Assembly (NCBI GenBank): GCA_016844605.1
Contig: JAENJD010000012.1
Span: 1-34,848 of the forward strand
Direction: 5' to 3'
Length of the DNA stretch: 34,848 bases
From: Steroidobacteraceae bacterium
GTDB taxonomy: Bacteria > Pseudomonadota > Gammaproteobacteria > Steroidobacterales > Steroidobacteraceae
In this document: positions 8,013 through 14,887 of the stretch, piece by piece
Numbering within the stretch: the stretch's first letter is position 1
Layout of the letters: each line of letters begins with the position of its first letter
Notes under the pieces: generated by a model
What the model was told of the DNA's origin: nothing
Seen by the model: only the letters and a program-made list of their open reading frames with translations
Database searches by the model: none
Translations under genes and position numbers: made by a program

Positions 8013-9301
8013 GCGCAGAGCCGCGCGCGGCAACGCTGCTCGGGCGGATCGTCAATGTACGGCCTGCCGAAACCGCTGGTCTGATTGCGGCATTCGCCTT
8101 CAACTTCCTGGTGTTCACTGCTTACTACATCCTCCGTCCACTGCGCGACAGCATGGGCGTGACCGGTGGCGTGCACGCGCTCGACGACCTGTTCTGGTTC
8201 ACCTTTCTCGGCATGTTGCTCGCCGTTCCGTTGTTCGGCTGGATCAGCGGAAGGTATCTGCGCTCGATGTTCCTGCCGTGGACCTACGTGTTCTTCATCA
8301 TCAACCTGCTGGCGTTCTGGGCCGTGTTCACCGCCCTCGAGGACGATACCTGGCCGGCGCGCGTGTTCTTCGTCTGGCTGAGCGTGTTCAATCTTTTCGT
8401 GGTGTCGGTGTTCTGGAGCTTCATGGCCGACCTGTTCAACAAGGAACAGGCGGGGCGCATGTTCGCCTTCATTGCCGGGGGTGCCAGCACGGGCGCGGTC
8501 ATCGGGTCCGGTATCACCGCGTTCTTCGCCGAGGCGGTGGGCGACGTCAACCTGCTGCTGATTTCCGCAGCGATGCTGGCGGGCACGCTCCTTCTGATGC
8601 GCTACCTGCTGCGCTGGAGCGCGCGCCGCGCAGATGATGGTGATCGCATCGTGGAGAGCCCGATCGGTGGCAATCCCTTCGCCGGCATCACGCTGGTGCT
8701 GCGCTCGCGCTACCTGGCCGGCATCGCATTGTTCGTATTCCTGATGGCGGCGGTGACGACCTTCCTGTACCTGCAGCAGGCCGCGCTGCTGGAAATCCAT
8801 TTCCCTGACGGTTCGGAGCGCACGGCATTTCTCGGCAAGATCGACTTCACCGTGAATCTGATCGCGCTGGTGTTGCAGCTGTTTGCGATCGGCCGGCTGA
8901 CGGCGCGTCTCGGCGTAACGACGATGCTGATCGCCGTGCCGGTGATCGTCGCGGCCGGTTTCCTGCTGATCGCCGCCTCGCCGACGCTCGCGACGCTGGT
9001 CGCCGTGTATGTCGTGCGGCGTGTCGGACAGTACGCCGTGACGCGTCCGAGCCTGCATATCCTCTACACGACGGTGGATCGCGCGTCGAAGTACAAGGCG
9101 AAGAACTTCAACGACACGGTGGTCTATCGCGGCAGCGACGCTGTGGTCGCCTCATTCCACGAGGCTGTCGTCAAGATGCTGTCGCTGGGGCTGGCCGGCA
9201 TCGCCTGGCTGGGCGCGGGTGTCGCGGTCGTCTGGGCGGTTATCGCGATCTTCCTGGGCCGCGCGCACGAACGCACGGTTCCGGTCAAGCCGGCGGCGTG
9301 A
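8009..9301 (+). CDS. NTT/Npt-type (ATP/ADP translocase-like) MFS transporter
   Basis: This is a 430-residue integral membrane protein with about twelve hydrophobic segments. The N-terminal FNFLVFTAYYILRPLRDSMG is characteristic of the nucleotide transporter (TLC/NTT) superfamily, as is the YFVR-like C-terminal region VVRRVGQYAVTRPSLHILYT. NTT proteins are best known from obligate intracellular bacteria and plastids, where they exchange ATP/ADP or import nucleotides and NAD. Related proteins also occur in free-living proteobacteria, with unknown substrates. The start overlaps the VOC stop by 4 bp. It ends only 1 nt before the stop of the convergent TonB-domain gene. The transported compound cannot be inferred from sequence alone; a role in nucleotide or NAD exchange would fit the renalase-like neighbour. 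Confidence 0.8.
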   Translation: MSAEPRAATLLGRIVNVRPAETAGLIAAFAFNFLVFTAYYILRPLRDSMGVTGGVHALDDLFWFTFLGMLLAVPLFGWISGRYLRSMFLPWTYVFFIINLLAFWAVFTALEDDTWPARVFFVWLSVFNLFVVSVFWSFMADLFNKEQAGRMFAFIAGGASTGAVIGSGITAFFAEAVGDVNLLLISAAMLAGTLLLMRYLLRWSARRADDGDRIVESPIGGNPFAGITLVLRSRYLAGIALFVFLMAAVTTFLYLQQAALLEIHFPDGSERTAFLGKIDFTVNLIALVLQLFAIGRLTARLGVTTMLIAVPVIVAAGFLLIAASPTLATLVAVYVVRRVGQYAVTRPSLHILYTTVDRASKYKAKNFNDTVVYRGSDAVVASFHEAVVKMLSLGLAGIAWLGAGVAVVWAVIAIFLGRAHERTVPVKPAA

Positions 9302-11326
9302 TCAATCCTTGAGTTGGAACCGGACGCGTGCAGCGACGCGCTGATCGACGACGATGCCATCGACCACGCGCGGTTCGTAGCGCCAGCGCACCACGGATTC
9401 GAGCGCCGCGCGATCGAAGACACCCATCGGTTCGGACCCGCGGACGGTCGCGTCGCGCGTGCTGCCGTCGCGGGCGACAGTGAATTCGATGTCCACCCAG
9501 CCGGTGGTGCCCCGCTCGAGCGCCCTTGACGGGTATTCGGGCGCCACGAAATGGGTGCGGTGCATTTCATTCTCCGGCAGCACGGCCGGTGCCACGGGCT
9601 TCGGTGGTGAAACGGCTACGCGCGCCCTTGCGATCTCGGTGGCGGCAGCGGCGACTTCGGTGGCCGGCGCGCCGGCGTCATTGGCCGCTTTCAGAAGCGC
9701 TTCGGCGCCGCTTGAATTGCCGGTCGCCGCCAGGCGGCGTGCTTCCGCGAGCGCTTTGCCCGCCAGCAGCGCGCTGGTCTCCGCCAGTCCCTCGTATGCG
9801 GGATCCGAGGCTCGCAGCAAGTCGAGGTAATGACGGGCGGAATCGGCAGCCGGCTCGATCAGGCGACCCTGGGCGATGCGCTGGTTCGCGAGCGTGAAGA
9901 GCCGCGCGCGGTCCTCGCGCACATTTCCAAGCCGCGCGACTTCGAGTTCGGAACGGAGTTCGGCCACTTCCGGGCGATCAACGTCGAGCTCGACGGCCTG
10001 ATGCACCCATTCACTGGCTTCGTCGAGGCGGCCCTCGCTGATCGCCTTGCGCGCATTGGTCTGCAGCAACGCGGCAAGCGCGGCGACGCCCCGTTGCACG
10101 CCGGGATCCGCCGGATCAATGCGCCGCGCCGAGAGGAGGTAGGCATGCGCGCTGTCAGTGCCGCCGACCAGTTGATTGCTGCGGATGCGCTCATTGGCGA
10201 GCAGCACCAGTCCCTGCACGCGGCTCGCGTCGCTGCGCGCAGACACCGGCGCAGGTGCGGGCGTGGGTGTCTGCGCGGATTTCGGAGCGTCTGTCGGGGC
10301 GGTAGCGATACCTGCGGGACGCAGCGGCTTGCCGGGAGTCGAAGAGCGCAGGAGTTCGCGCTCGAGCTGCGACGTGAAGAAATCGAGGCGCGGATGATCG
10401 GGCCGCGCTGCGCGTGCCGCATCCACGGCGCTCGCCAGGGCCGCAAGATCCTGGTCCATCAGGGCCTTCTCGGCCTGCGCCAGCAGTTCGTCCGCGACCC
10501 GGTCGATGCCGCGTTGCGCCACGCGATTGTCCGGGTCGCGCGCGAGCACTGCCCGGTAGAGTTCGAGCGCATTCTGTCCGGGCGGCTCGACGAGCTCGCC
10601 TCGCGAGAGTGCGAGGCCGGCGGAATCCAGCAGCTTCTGGACCGCGGATTCCCGGCTTGCGTCGGCGGACGTGGGTTGCCCGTCATTGGCCGGCACCATG
10701 TCGCCGGGCTTTGCCCAGGGCTTCCAGGTGGCGAGCAGCAGGATGATCAGGGCGAGTGGAATCAAGAGCAGGCTTCGGCGTAACCAGCTGCGCGTCCCCG
10801 CGCTGTCGAGCCTGATCGAAGGCATCGTAAGCGCCTTCAGCTTGGCGGAGGTTGCGCCGGTCCGCTGCACGGCGGCCGGCGTGTCGGCGCCCCTCTGCTG
10901 GCGGCGGAGCGTCGCCTCCACGAAGGTGCGGATCCGATCCGCCGAGGCCGGCTTGTGCAGGAAACGGAAAATGACGCCCTTGGAGACCAGCTCCGCGAGT
11001 TCGGCCTCGTCGTCGCGGCGGCCCGCCACGATGATCGCGAGGTCCGGGAACTGCTCATGAACCCTGGTGACGAGGTCGCGCGTATCCTGATCGGCGAGCG
11101 ACGAGTCGGCGAGCAGCACGGCATTGCCGGCCGCGACGATCAGGTCGGCCGCGTGGGCCGCATCGTCGGCGCGCCAGACGCGATGATTGTCGGCAAGTGA
11201 ATCGCGAAGCAGGTCGATGAGCACGGGATCCGCGGAAAGCACGACGACATTCGCGCCTGTGGATGGCAACGACGATGTCGCTCGCTCCCCATTCGGCTTT
11301 TCGACGTCGGTATAGTCGATGTACAC
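9302..11326 (-). CDS. Receiver-like domain / membrane / helical-repeat / TonB C-terminal chimera
   Basis: From the GTG at 11326 this gives 674 residues. Residues about 26-140 resemble a response-regulator receiver domain: beta1 ANVVVLSADP, putative phosphoacceptor Asp74 in VLLADSS and conserved Lys125 in FLHKP. The usual Thr/Ser after beta4 is Ala and the acidic pair is reduced, so it may be a partly degenerate receiver. A membrane segment follows (about 184-201, LLLIPLALIILLLATW). Next is a long alanine-rich helical region with TPR-like repeats, and a TonB C-terminal domain at the end (FVAPEYPSRALERGTTGWVDIEFTV to the C-terminus). The topology implied is a cytoplasmic sensor domain and periplasmic TonB. 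The ORF track extends upstream to 11524, but that part is low-complexity and unlike a domain. The start is uncertain. Confidence 0.85.
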   Translation of the reverse strand: MYIDYTDVEKPNGERATSSLPSTGANVVVLSADPVLIDLLRDSLADNHRVWRADDAAHAADLIVAAGNAVLLADSSLADQDTRDLVTRVHEQFPDLAIIVAGRRDDEAELAELVSKGVIFRFLHKPASADRIRTFVEATLRRQQRGADTPAAVQRTGATSAKLKALTMPSIRLDSAGTRSWLRRSLLLIPLALIILLLATWKPWAKPGDMVPANDGQPTSADASRESAVQKLLDSAGLALSRGELVEPPGQNALELYRAVLARDPDNRVAQRGIDRVADELLAQAEKALMDQDLAALASAVDAARAARPDHPRLDFFTSQLERELLRSSTPGKPLRPAGIATAPTDAPKSAQTPTPAPAPVSARSDASRVQGLVLLANERIRSNQLVGGTDSAHAYLLSARRIDPADPGVQRGVAALAALLQTNARKAISEGRLDEASEWVHQAVELDVDRPEVAELRSELEVARLGNVREDRARLFTLANQRIAQGRLIEPAADSARHYLDLLRASDPAYEGLAETSALLAGKALAEARRLAATGNSSGAEALLKAANDAGAPATEVAAAATEIARARVAVSPPKPVAPAVLPENEMHRTHFVAPEYPSRALERGTTGWVDIEFTVARDGSTRDATVRGSEPMGVFDRAALESVVRWRYEPRVVDGIVVDQRVAARVRFQLKD

Positions 11327-11657
11327 GGTACCCCGGACGTAACAAACCCGCGCAAAAACACCGCGACACGGGCCCGGAGGCCGGCGGCGTACTGGCTGCG
11401 ACAATCTTTGACAAAATCCGTCGTGGCGAACGAGACACAGGTCAAGTTTCCGCCCCTGGGCGCGTGACGCAGTTCGAAAAAACCCATCGCTTCCGGGACT
11501 TGCGGCAAAGGCCGGCCAGGGCACCCCCGAGGGGTTCCCAGGCGTTGCTTCAGTACCACAGCGGTTTCGTATTCTTCCGTTTTCACGGGATTATGTGAAT
11601 CTCGACAGCGGCTTGTGTGCCCCGTAAGGTGGGTCGGCTCGCGGGGGTGGGCGTCGC
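11327..11657. other. 331-bp intergenic region between divergent genes
   Basis: This gap separates the divergent TonB-chimera gene and the 157-residue unknown gene and must hold both promoters. I found no convincing -35/-10 pair, riboswitch consensus or small ORF with a ribosome-binding site. It contains an 18-bp inverted repeat (listed separately), a short C/G-rich hairpin (CACCCCCGAGGGG) and an A-tract GAAAAAACCC. A minus-strand ORF (11140-11586) enters it but is a shadow of the chimera gene. Confidence 0.6.
11582..11599. promoter_or_regulatory. Inverted repeat, possible operator upstream of the 157-residue gene
   Basis: The sequence TTCAC-N8-GTGAA is an exact inverted repeat of 5-bp arms, 58 bp upstream of the ATG at 11658. 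The spacing resembles a dimeric repressor or CRP-like site, but the arms are short and could arise by chance. No regulator is encoded next to it. Confidence 0.25.
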
Positions 11658-12131
11658 ATGCCGGTAGATCCGAGCATCAAGCATCAGATTGCGTTCGTAT
11701 CAAGTTTGCCGGCCGAGCATTACCACCAGCTCGAGGCGCTCCTGTTCTTCAATGAACGTCAGGACCGTGTCCGGCATGGCATCGTCACGGCCATCGACCG
11801 CTATGGGCCGCCGGAGATCGTCGTCGACGGAAATTCGTTGCGTGTACGCGTCGCCGGCCCGTCCGAGGCCCAATGCCTGTTCGCCATCGAGCGAGATGGC
11901 AAGGTTTCGCGCCCCGTGGGCGTGATCCTGTACGTGCGCGACAGCTTCGAGCGCATCACGGTGCTGCACCTGGTTGTCGCTGGCGCTTATGCCGCCGGCG
12001 GCCCGCGCGCCAAGTACAACCTGCTGCTGCGCCTGGTGCAGGCGGTCAAGCGGGTCGCACGCTGCACCTCCGGCATCCGCCATGTCGAGTTGCTCTACTC
12101 GCAGAACAGGCCGCGCGCCGCCTTCGCCTAG
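11658..12131 (+). CDS. Unknown conserved-looking protein, 157 residues
   Basis: I do not recognise the family. The protein has no signal peptide or membrane segment and looks like a soluble alpha/beta domain. The N-terminal half is SLPAEHYHQLEALLFFNERQ and the middle includes VGVILYVRDSFERITVLHLVV. The C-terminal half contains a helix LLLRLVQAVKRVARCTSGIRHVEL. The order of a strand with an arginine, ILHLVV and a long helix is reminiscent of acetyltransferase-like (GNAT) folds, but the acetyl-CoA loop is not recognisable, so no enzymatic function is claimed. The coding bias matches neighbours and the start lies shortly after a plausible upstream region. It precedes the SYLF gene by 64 nt, with a separate promoter candidate between them. 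Confidence 0.6.
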   Translation: MPVDPSIKHQIAFVSSLPAEHYHQLEALLFFNERQDRVRHGIVTAIDRYGPPEIVVDGNSLRVRVAGPSEAQCLFAIERDGKVSRPVGVILYVRDSFERITVLHLVVAGAYAAGGPRAKYNLLLRLVQAVKRVARCTSGIRHVELLYSQNRPRAAFA

Positions 12132-12155
12132 GCTTCCTCGGATTTGCTCCTGCGC

Positions 12156-12174
12156 GCGGTTATGATGTAACCGC
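12156..12174. promoter_or_regulatory. 19-bp palindrome overlapping a -10 box upstream of the SYLF gene
   Basis: GCGGTTA-TGATG-TAACCGC is a perfect inverted repeat with 7-bp arms and a 5-bp centre. It covers a good -10 candidate, TATGAT at 12161-12166, about 30 nt upstream of the ATG at 12196. No good -35 is visible 16-18 bp upstream, which would fit a regulated or activator-dependent promoter. The geometry is typical of a repressor operator blocking RNA polymerase. This is inference from sequence shape only. Confidence 0.45.
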
Positions 12175-12195
12175 ACCCCGACGCAGGAGACCCAC

Positions 12196-12741
12196 ATGCT
12201 CCGTATTTTCCGTCCGCTGCTCGCAGCAGCGCTGCTATTGCTGGCCGTTACACCTGCTGTAGCCGCCTCGCGAGAGGAGCTCGACGCCGCGGTCCGCGAA
12301 GCCGTCAACGAGCTGTACAAACATTCGAGCGCGGCGAAGGAACTGGCTGCCACGTCTGCCGGGATGCTGGTGTTCCCGAAGGTCATAAAGGGCGGGATCG
12401 GGATCGGCGGCGAGTACGGCGAGGGCGCGCTGCAGGTCGGCGGCAAGACCACCGCGTACTACAATATTGCCGCGGGGTCGATCGGATTTCAGCTGGGCGT
12501 GCAGCAGAAGAGCCAGGTGATCCTGTTCATGAATCAGCGCGAGCTCGACAAGTTCGGGAACAGCGAAGGTTGGAAGGCAGGCGTGGACGGCAGTGTCGCG
12601 CTTGCGACCCTCGGCGCCGGCGGGCAGATCGACACCGAGACATCCAAGAAACCGATCGTCGGTTTCATCTTTTCGAACAAGGGCCTGATGTACAACCTGA
12701 CGTTCGAAGGCTCGAAGATCACCAAGATCGACAAGGACTAG
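12196..12741 (+). CDS. SYLF/YSC84-domain secreted protein
   Basis: The 181-residue product has a Sec-type signal peptide (MLRIFRPLLAAALLLLAVTPAVAA). The mature part matches the SYLF (YSC84) domain: AKELAATSAGMLVFPKVIKGGIGIGGEYGEG, then YYNIAAGSIGFQLGVQQKSQVILFMN and the glycine-rich stretch GVDGSVALATLGAGG. In eukaryotes this domain binds phosphoinositides or actin; bacterial secreted members are thought to bind lipid, with no established role. The start has a strong ribosome site GCAGGAG 9 nt upstream. The stop TAG lies in a CTAG shared with the stop of the convergent DUF502 gene. The palindrome over its -10 box suggests specific regulation. Confidence 0.88.
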   Translation: MLRIFRPLLAAALLLLAVTPAVAASREELDAAVREAVNELYKHSSAAKELAATSAGMLVFPKVIKGGIGIGGEYGEGALQVGGKTTAYYNIAAGSIGFQLGVQQKSQVILFMNQRELDKFGNSEGWKAGVDGSVALATLGAGGQIDTETSKKPIVGFIFSNKGLMYNLTFEGSKITKIDKD

Positions 12742-13331
12742 TGTCCGGGTCCGCCGGAGAGTCCGCCGGTGATGACCAGGCGCATTGCAGATTCGACCGG
12801 TATCTCGAGCTGCGTGATTGCTGAACGCGGCAGGAGCGCGGTGTAGCCACCGATCTGGTAGCTCATCGGAAAATAGACTGCGACCAACGCGTCCTCGTGC
12901 TTCACGATACCGAGTTCTGCAGCATCGTCGCGCGTGACGAAACCGATGAGGCGCGCGTCGCCGAAGCGTGCAAGTACCACGCGCTTCAGGTCGCGGCGCT
13001 TGCCGTCCGCCGGCAACAGTTTTGTGAAATCGCGAATCGCGCCGTAGATCGTCTTGACGACGGGAATTCGGTCGAGAAATGCGTCCCAGGCCGCCAGCAT
13101 CCTCCGCACCAGCAGGGCATTCAGCAGGAAGCCTGCCGCAAGCAGCAGCAGGACGGCGGCGGCGATACCCATGCCCGGGCGGTAATACTCGTCGGGAACC
13201 ACGAGTGTGATGGCCTGCCGCAGCAGCGATTCGGTCGAACTCCCAAACCACCACAGCAGCCATAGCGTCAGGCCGATCGGCATCACGACTACGAGACCAC
13301 TTACGAGGGCGCTGCGAAGCTTGCGGAACAT
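12738..13331 (-). CDS. DUF502-family membrane protein
   Basis: The 197-residue product starts MFRKLRSALVSGLVVVMPIGLTLWLLWW. It has a second hydrophobic segment (IAAAVLLLLAAGFLLNALLV) and then the conserved DUF502 stretch FLDRIPVVKTIYGAIRDFTKLL, ending in a soluble domain containing YFPMSYQIGGYTALLP. DUF502 proteins are two-pass inner-membrane proteins of unknown function. I chose the ATG at 13331 because GGAG lies 7 nt upstream; the ATG two codons earlier (13337) abuts the GGAG and is less likely. The ORF track's longer 265-residue version runs antisense to the neighbouring start region and is not credible. It converges on the SYLF gene with a 4-bp stop overlap. Confidence 0.88.
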   Translation of the reverse strand: MFRKLRSALVSGLVVVMPIGLTLWLLWWFGSSTESLLRQAITLVVPDEYYRPGMGIAAAVLLLLAAGFLLNALLVRRMLAAWDAFLDRIPVVKTIYGAIRDFTKLLPADGKRRDLKRVVLARFGDARLIGFVTRDDAAELGIVKHEDALVAVYFPMSYQIGGYTALLPRSAITQLEIPVESAMRLVITGGLSGGPGH

Positions 13332-13401
13332 CGTCATCTCCGGGCGCGACCGGCTGCGCCAGGCCATTGAGGCGTGCATGATAACGGCCGGAGGACCCGA
13401 A

Positions 13402-13893
13402 ATGCGGCTGGCCGGTATCGTACTTGGCGCTTTCCTCGCTGCCGCTTCAGCGGCTGCGCAGCTCATCGATCGCGATGCGGTATTTGCGCGCGCGCGTGAG
13501 GTCGCGGTAGCGACGCTTCCGAATGTCGAGGTCACCGACCTTGCCCCGTTCCAGATCGCCTATGACCTGACATTGCTTGAAACCGGCAGCCCCGCCGGTG
13601 GATTCGAGGTGGCGCTGCTGCTCAGGTCCTCGCGCGAGGTCGTTCCTGTGCTGGATATCATCTCGGCCGCGCCCGATGCGGAAGCCGCTTCAAGGCTCGA
13701 AAGCCTGTTGGCGGGCGTCGAATTCGCGTACCACTACCGGACAGTACGGGTCCGGTTCGCGGAACAAGGCGAAGCCGCGCCGGCTGCCGAATTTTCCACC
13801 TTGCTGCTGAACCGCGACCCGGAACGCCCTGCTGAAGCGCTATCATCAGATAACAAGACCCATGAAGTTCCGATAGACAGGAGAAATCCATGA
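13402..13893 (+). CDS. Secreted protein of unknown function, 163 residues
   Basis: The protein starts with a clear Sec signal peptide (MRLAGIVLGAFLAAASAAAQ) and a strong ribosome site GGAGG 7 nt before the ATG at 13402. I chose this over the ORF-track start at 13207, which would overlap the divergent DUF502 gene. The mature part has no family I can name. It contains a hydrophobic strand pair (FEVALLLRSSREVVPVLDIISAAP) and an acidic linker, and no cysteines. Its stop overlaps the dodecin start by 4 bp (ATGA), implying coupled translation. It is a probable periplasmic protein; function is unknown. Confidence 0.65.
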   Translation: MRLAGIVLGAFLAAASAAAQLIDRDAVFARAREVAVATLPNVEVTDLAPFQIAYDLTLLETGSPAGGFEVALLLRSSREVVPVLDIISAAPDAEAASRLESLLAGVEFAYHYRTVRVRFAEQGEAAPAAEFSTLLLNRDPERPAEALSSDNKTHEVPIDRRNP

Positions 13894-14093
13894 CCGTCGC
13901 AAAAGTCAGTGAAATCAGCGCAACTTCGGACAAGAGCTTCGACGACGCCATGCGTCAGGGCCTCGCGCGGGCGAACAAGACGCTCAAGAACATCACCGGC
14001 GCCTGGATCGCCGACCAGGAAATCATGGTGGACAAGGGCAAGATCACCGGCTACCGCGTGCGCATGCGGATCACGTTCGTGCTGGAAGGTTGA
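13890..14093 (+). CDS. Dodecin-family flavin-binding protein
   Basis: This 67-residue protein matches dodecin over its whole length: VAKVSEISATSDKSFDDAMRQGLARANKTLKNITGAWIADQEIMVDKGKITGYRVRMRITFVLEG covers the beta-alpha-beta-beta fold, with the flavin-stacking Trp in GAWIADQE. Dodecins assemble into hollow dodecamers that store and buffer flavins, protecting cells from flavin photochemistry. The ribosome site AGGAG precedes the ATG. It is coupled by a 4-bp overlap to the upstream secreted protein gene and lies 4 nt before the rhodanese start. The FAD enzymes elsewhere in the window are not linked to it by sequence. Confidence 0.95.
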   Translation: MTVAKVSEISATSDKSFDDAMRQGLARANKTLKNITGAWIADQEIMVDKGKITGYRVRMRITFVLEG

Positions 14094-14097
14094 ACCG

Positions 14098-14499
14098 ATG
14101 CGGTTCCTGGTCCTGTTCGTCATCCTGGCGGCGGCGTTCGTGGGCGTCGCCTCGGCCGAAAATCCGTCGAGCATTGAGCCGCAGGCCCTGAGCGAGCGCA
14201 TGGAATCCGGCGACAAGGAGTTGCTGGTGCTTGATGTGCGCAGCGCCGCCGAGTTCGACGAGGGCCACATACCCGGGGCCATCAACGTCCCGCACGATGT
14301 GCTCGGCGAGCGGATCGCGGAACTCGGGCCGGCGGGCGAGCGCGATGTCGTCGTGTACTGCCGCAGCGGACGGCGCTCGGCAATCGCGCTCGAGGCCCTG
14401 AAGGGAGCCGGTTTCAGCCGGCTGTTCCACCTCGAAGGCGACTACCTGCGCTGGAGCGAGGAACACCGGCGGCTGATCAAGGATCCCGCGCAGCCCTGA
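14098..14499 (+). CDS. Periplasmic rhodanese-domain protein
   Basis: The 133-residue product has a Sec signal (MRFLVLFVILAAAFVGVASA) and a single rhodanese domain. The pattern is LLVLDVRSAAEFDEGHIPGAINVPHD, and the active-site loop VVYCRSGRR carries the catalytic Cys88. Rhodaneses transfer sulfane sulfur or bind sulfur and redox partners. A signal peptide places it in the periplasm, like the PspE/GlpE-type small rhodaneses. The ORF-track start upstream (13909) is in the dodecin region and is rejected; the ATG at 14098 is 4 nt after the dodecin stop. The sulfur acceptor is unknown. Confidence 0.9.
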   Translation: MRFLVLFVILAAAFVGVASAENPSSIEPQALSERMESGDKELLVLDVRSAAEFDEGHIPGAINVPHDVLGERIAELGPAGERDVVVYCRSGRRSAIALEALKGAGFSRLFHLEGDYLRWSEEHRRLIKDPAQP

Positions 14500-14515
14500 A
14501 GCGGCCCGGACCTCC

Positions 14516-14887
14516 ATGTTTTACTTCGCGCTCGCCGACGCGATCCTTATCCTGCACCTCGCATTCATCCTGTTCGTGGTGCTGGGCGGATTCCTGGTGC
14601 TATGGCGCCGATGGCTCATCAGGCTGCACCTGCCGGTTGTCGTCTGGGGCGTCCTGATCGAGTTCGCTGGCTGGATCTGTCCGCTCACGCCGCTCGAGAA
14701 CTGGCTGCGCATGCAGGGCGGCGACCGGGGATTCAGCGGCGGCTTCATCAACCATTACCTGGTGTCGCTGATCTATCCGGAAGGCCTGACTCGCGAACTG
14801 CAATGGCTTCTGGGCGCGCTGGTGCTCGCGATCAACGCGGGAATCTACTTCCGGGTTTGGCGCGCCAGGACGCGGTCCGGCGCCTAG
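14516..14887 (+). CDS. DUF2784-family membrane protein
   Basis: This 123-residue protein has about three hydrophobic segments and the typical DUF2784 text: LHLAFILFVVLGGFLVLWRR, then VVWGVLIEFAGWICPLTPLENWLR, and a C-terminal FINHYLVSLIYPEGLTRELQWLLG. The family has no known function. It follows the rhodanese by 16 nt on the same strand and ends in a CTAG shared with the convergent FakAB-like gene stop. The unusual abundance of Trp/Leu and conserved CPLTPLE motif support a real membrane protein. Confidence 0.88.
   Translation: MFYFALADAILILHLAFILFVVLGGFLVLWRRWLIRLHLPVVVWGVLIEFAGWICPLTPLENWLRMQGGDRGFSGGFINHYLVSLIYPEGLTRELQWLLGALVLAINAGIYFRVWRARTRSGA

Noticed and set aside
11140-11586. A minus-strand ORF with an attractive N-terminus (MKTEEYETAVVLKQRLG)
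   Set aside because: It overlaps the receiver-like domain in another frame, and its second half degrades into Arg/Ser-rich text, so I treat it as a shadow.
11327-11657. A possible riboswitch in the 331-bp gap (GGCAAAGG-like text resembling c-di-GMP aptamers)
   Set aside because: The conserved GEMM core spacing and second helix are absent, and only a few bases match.
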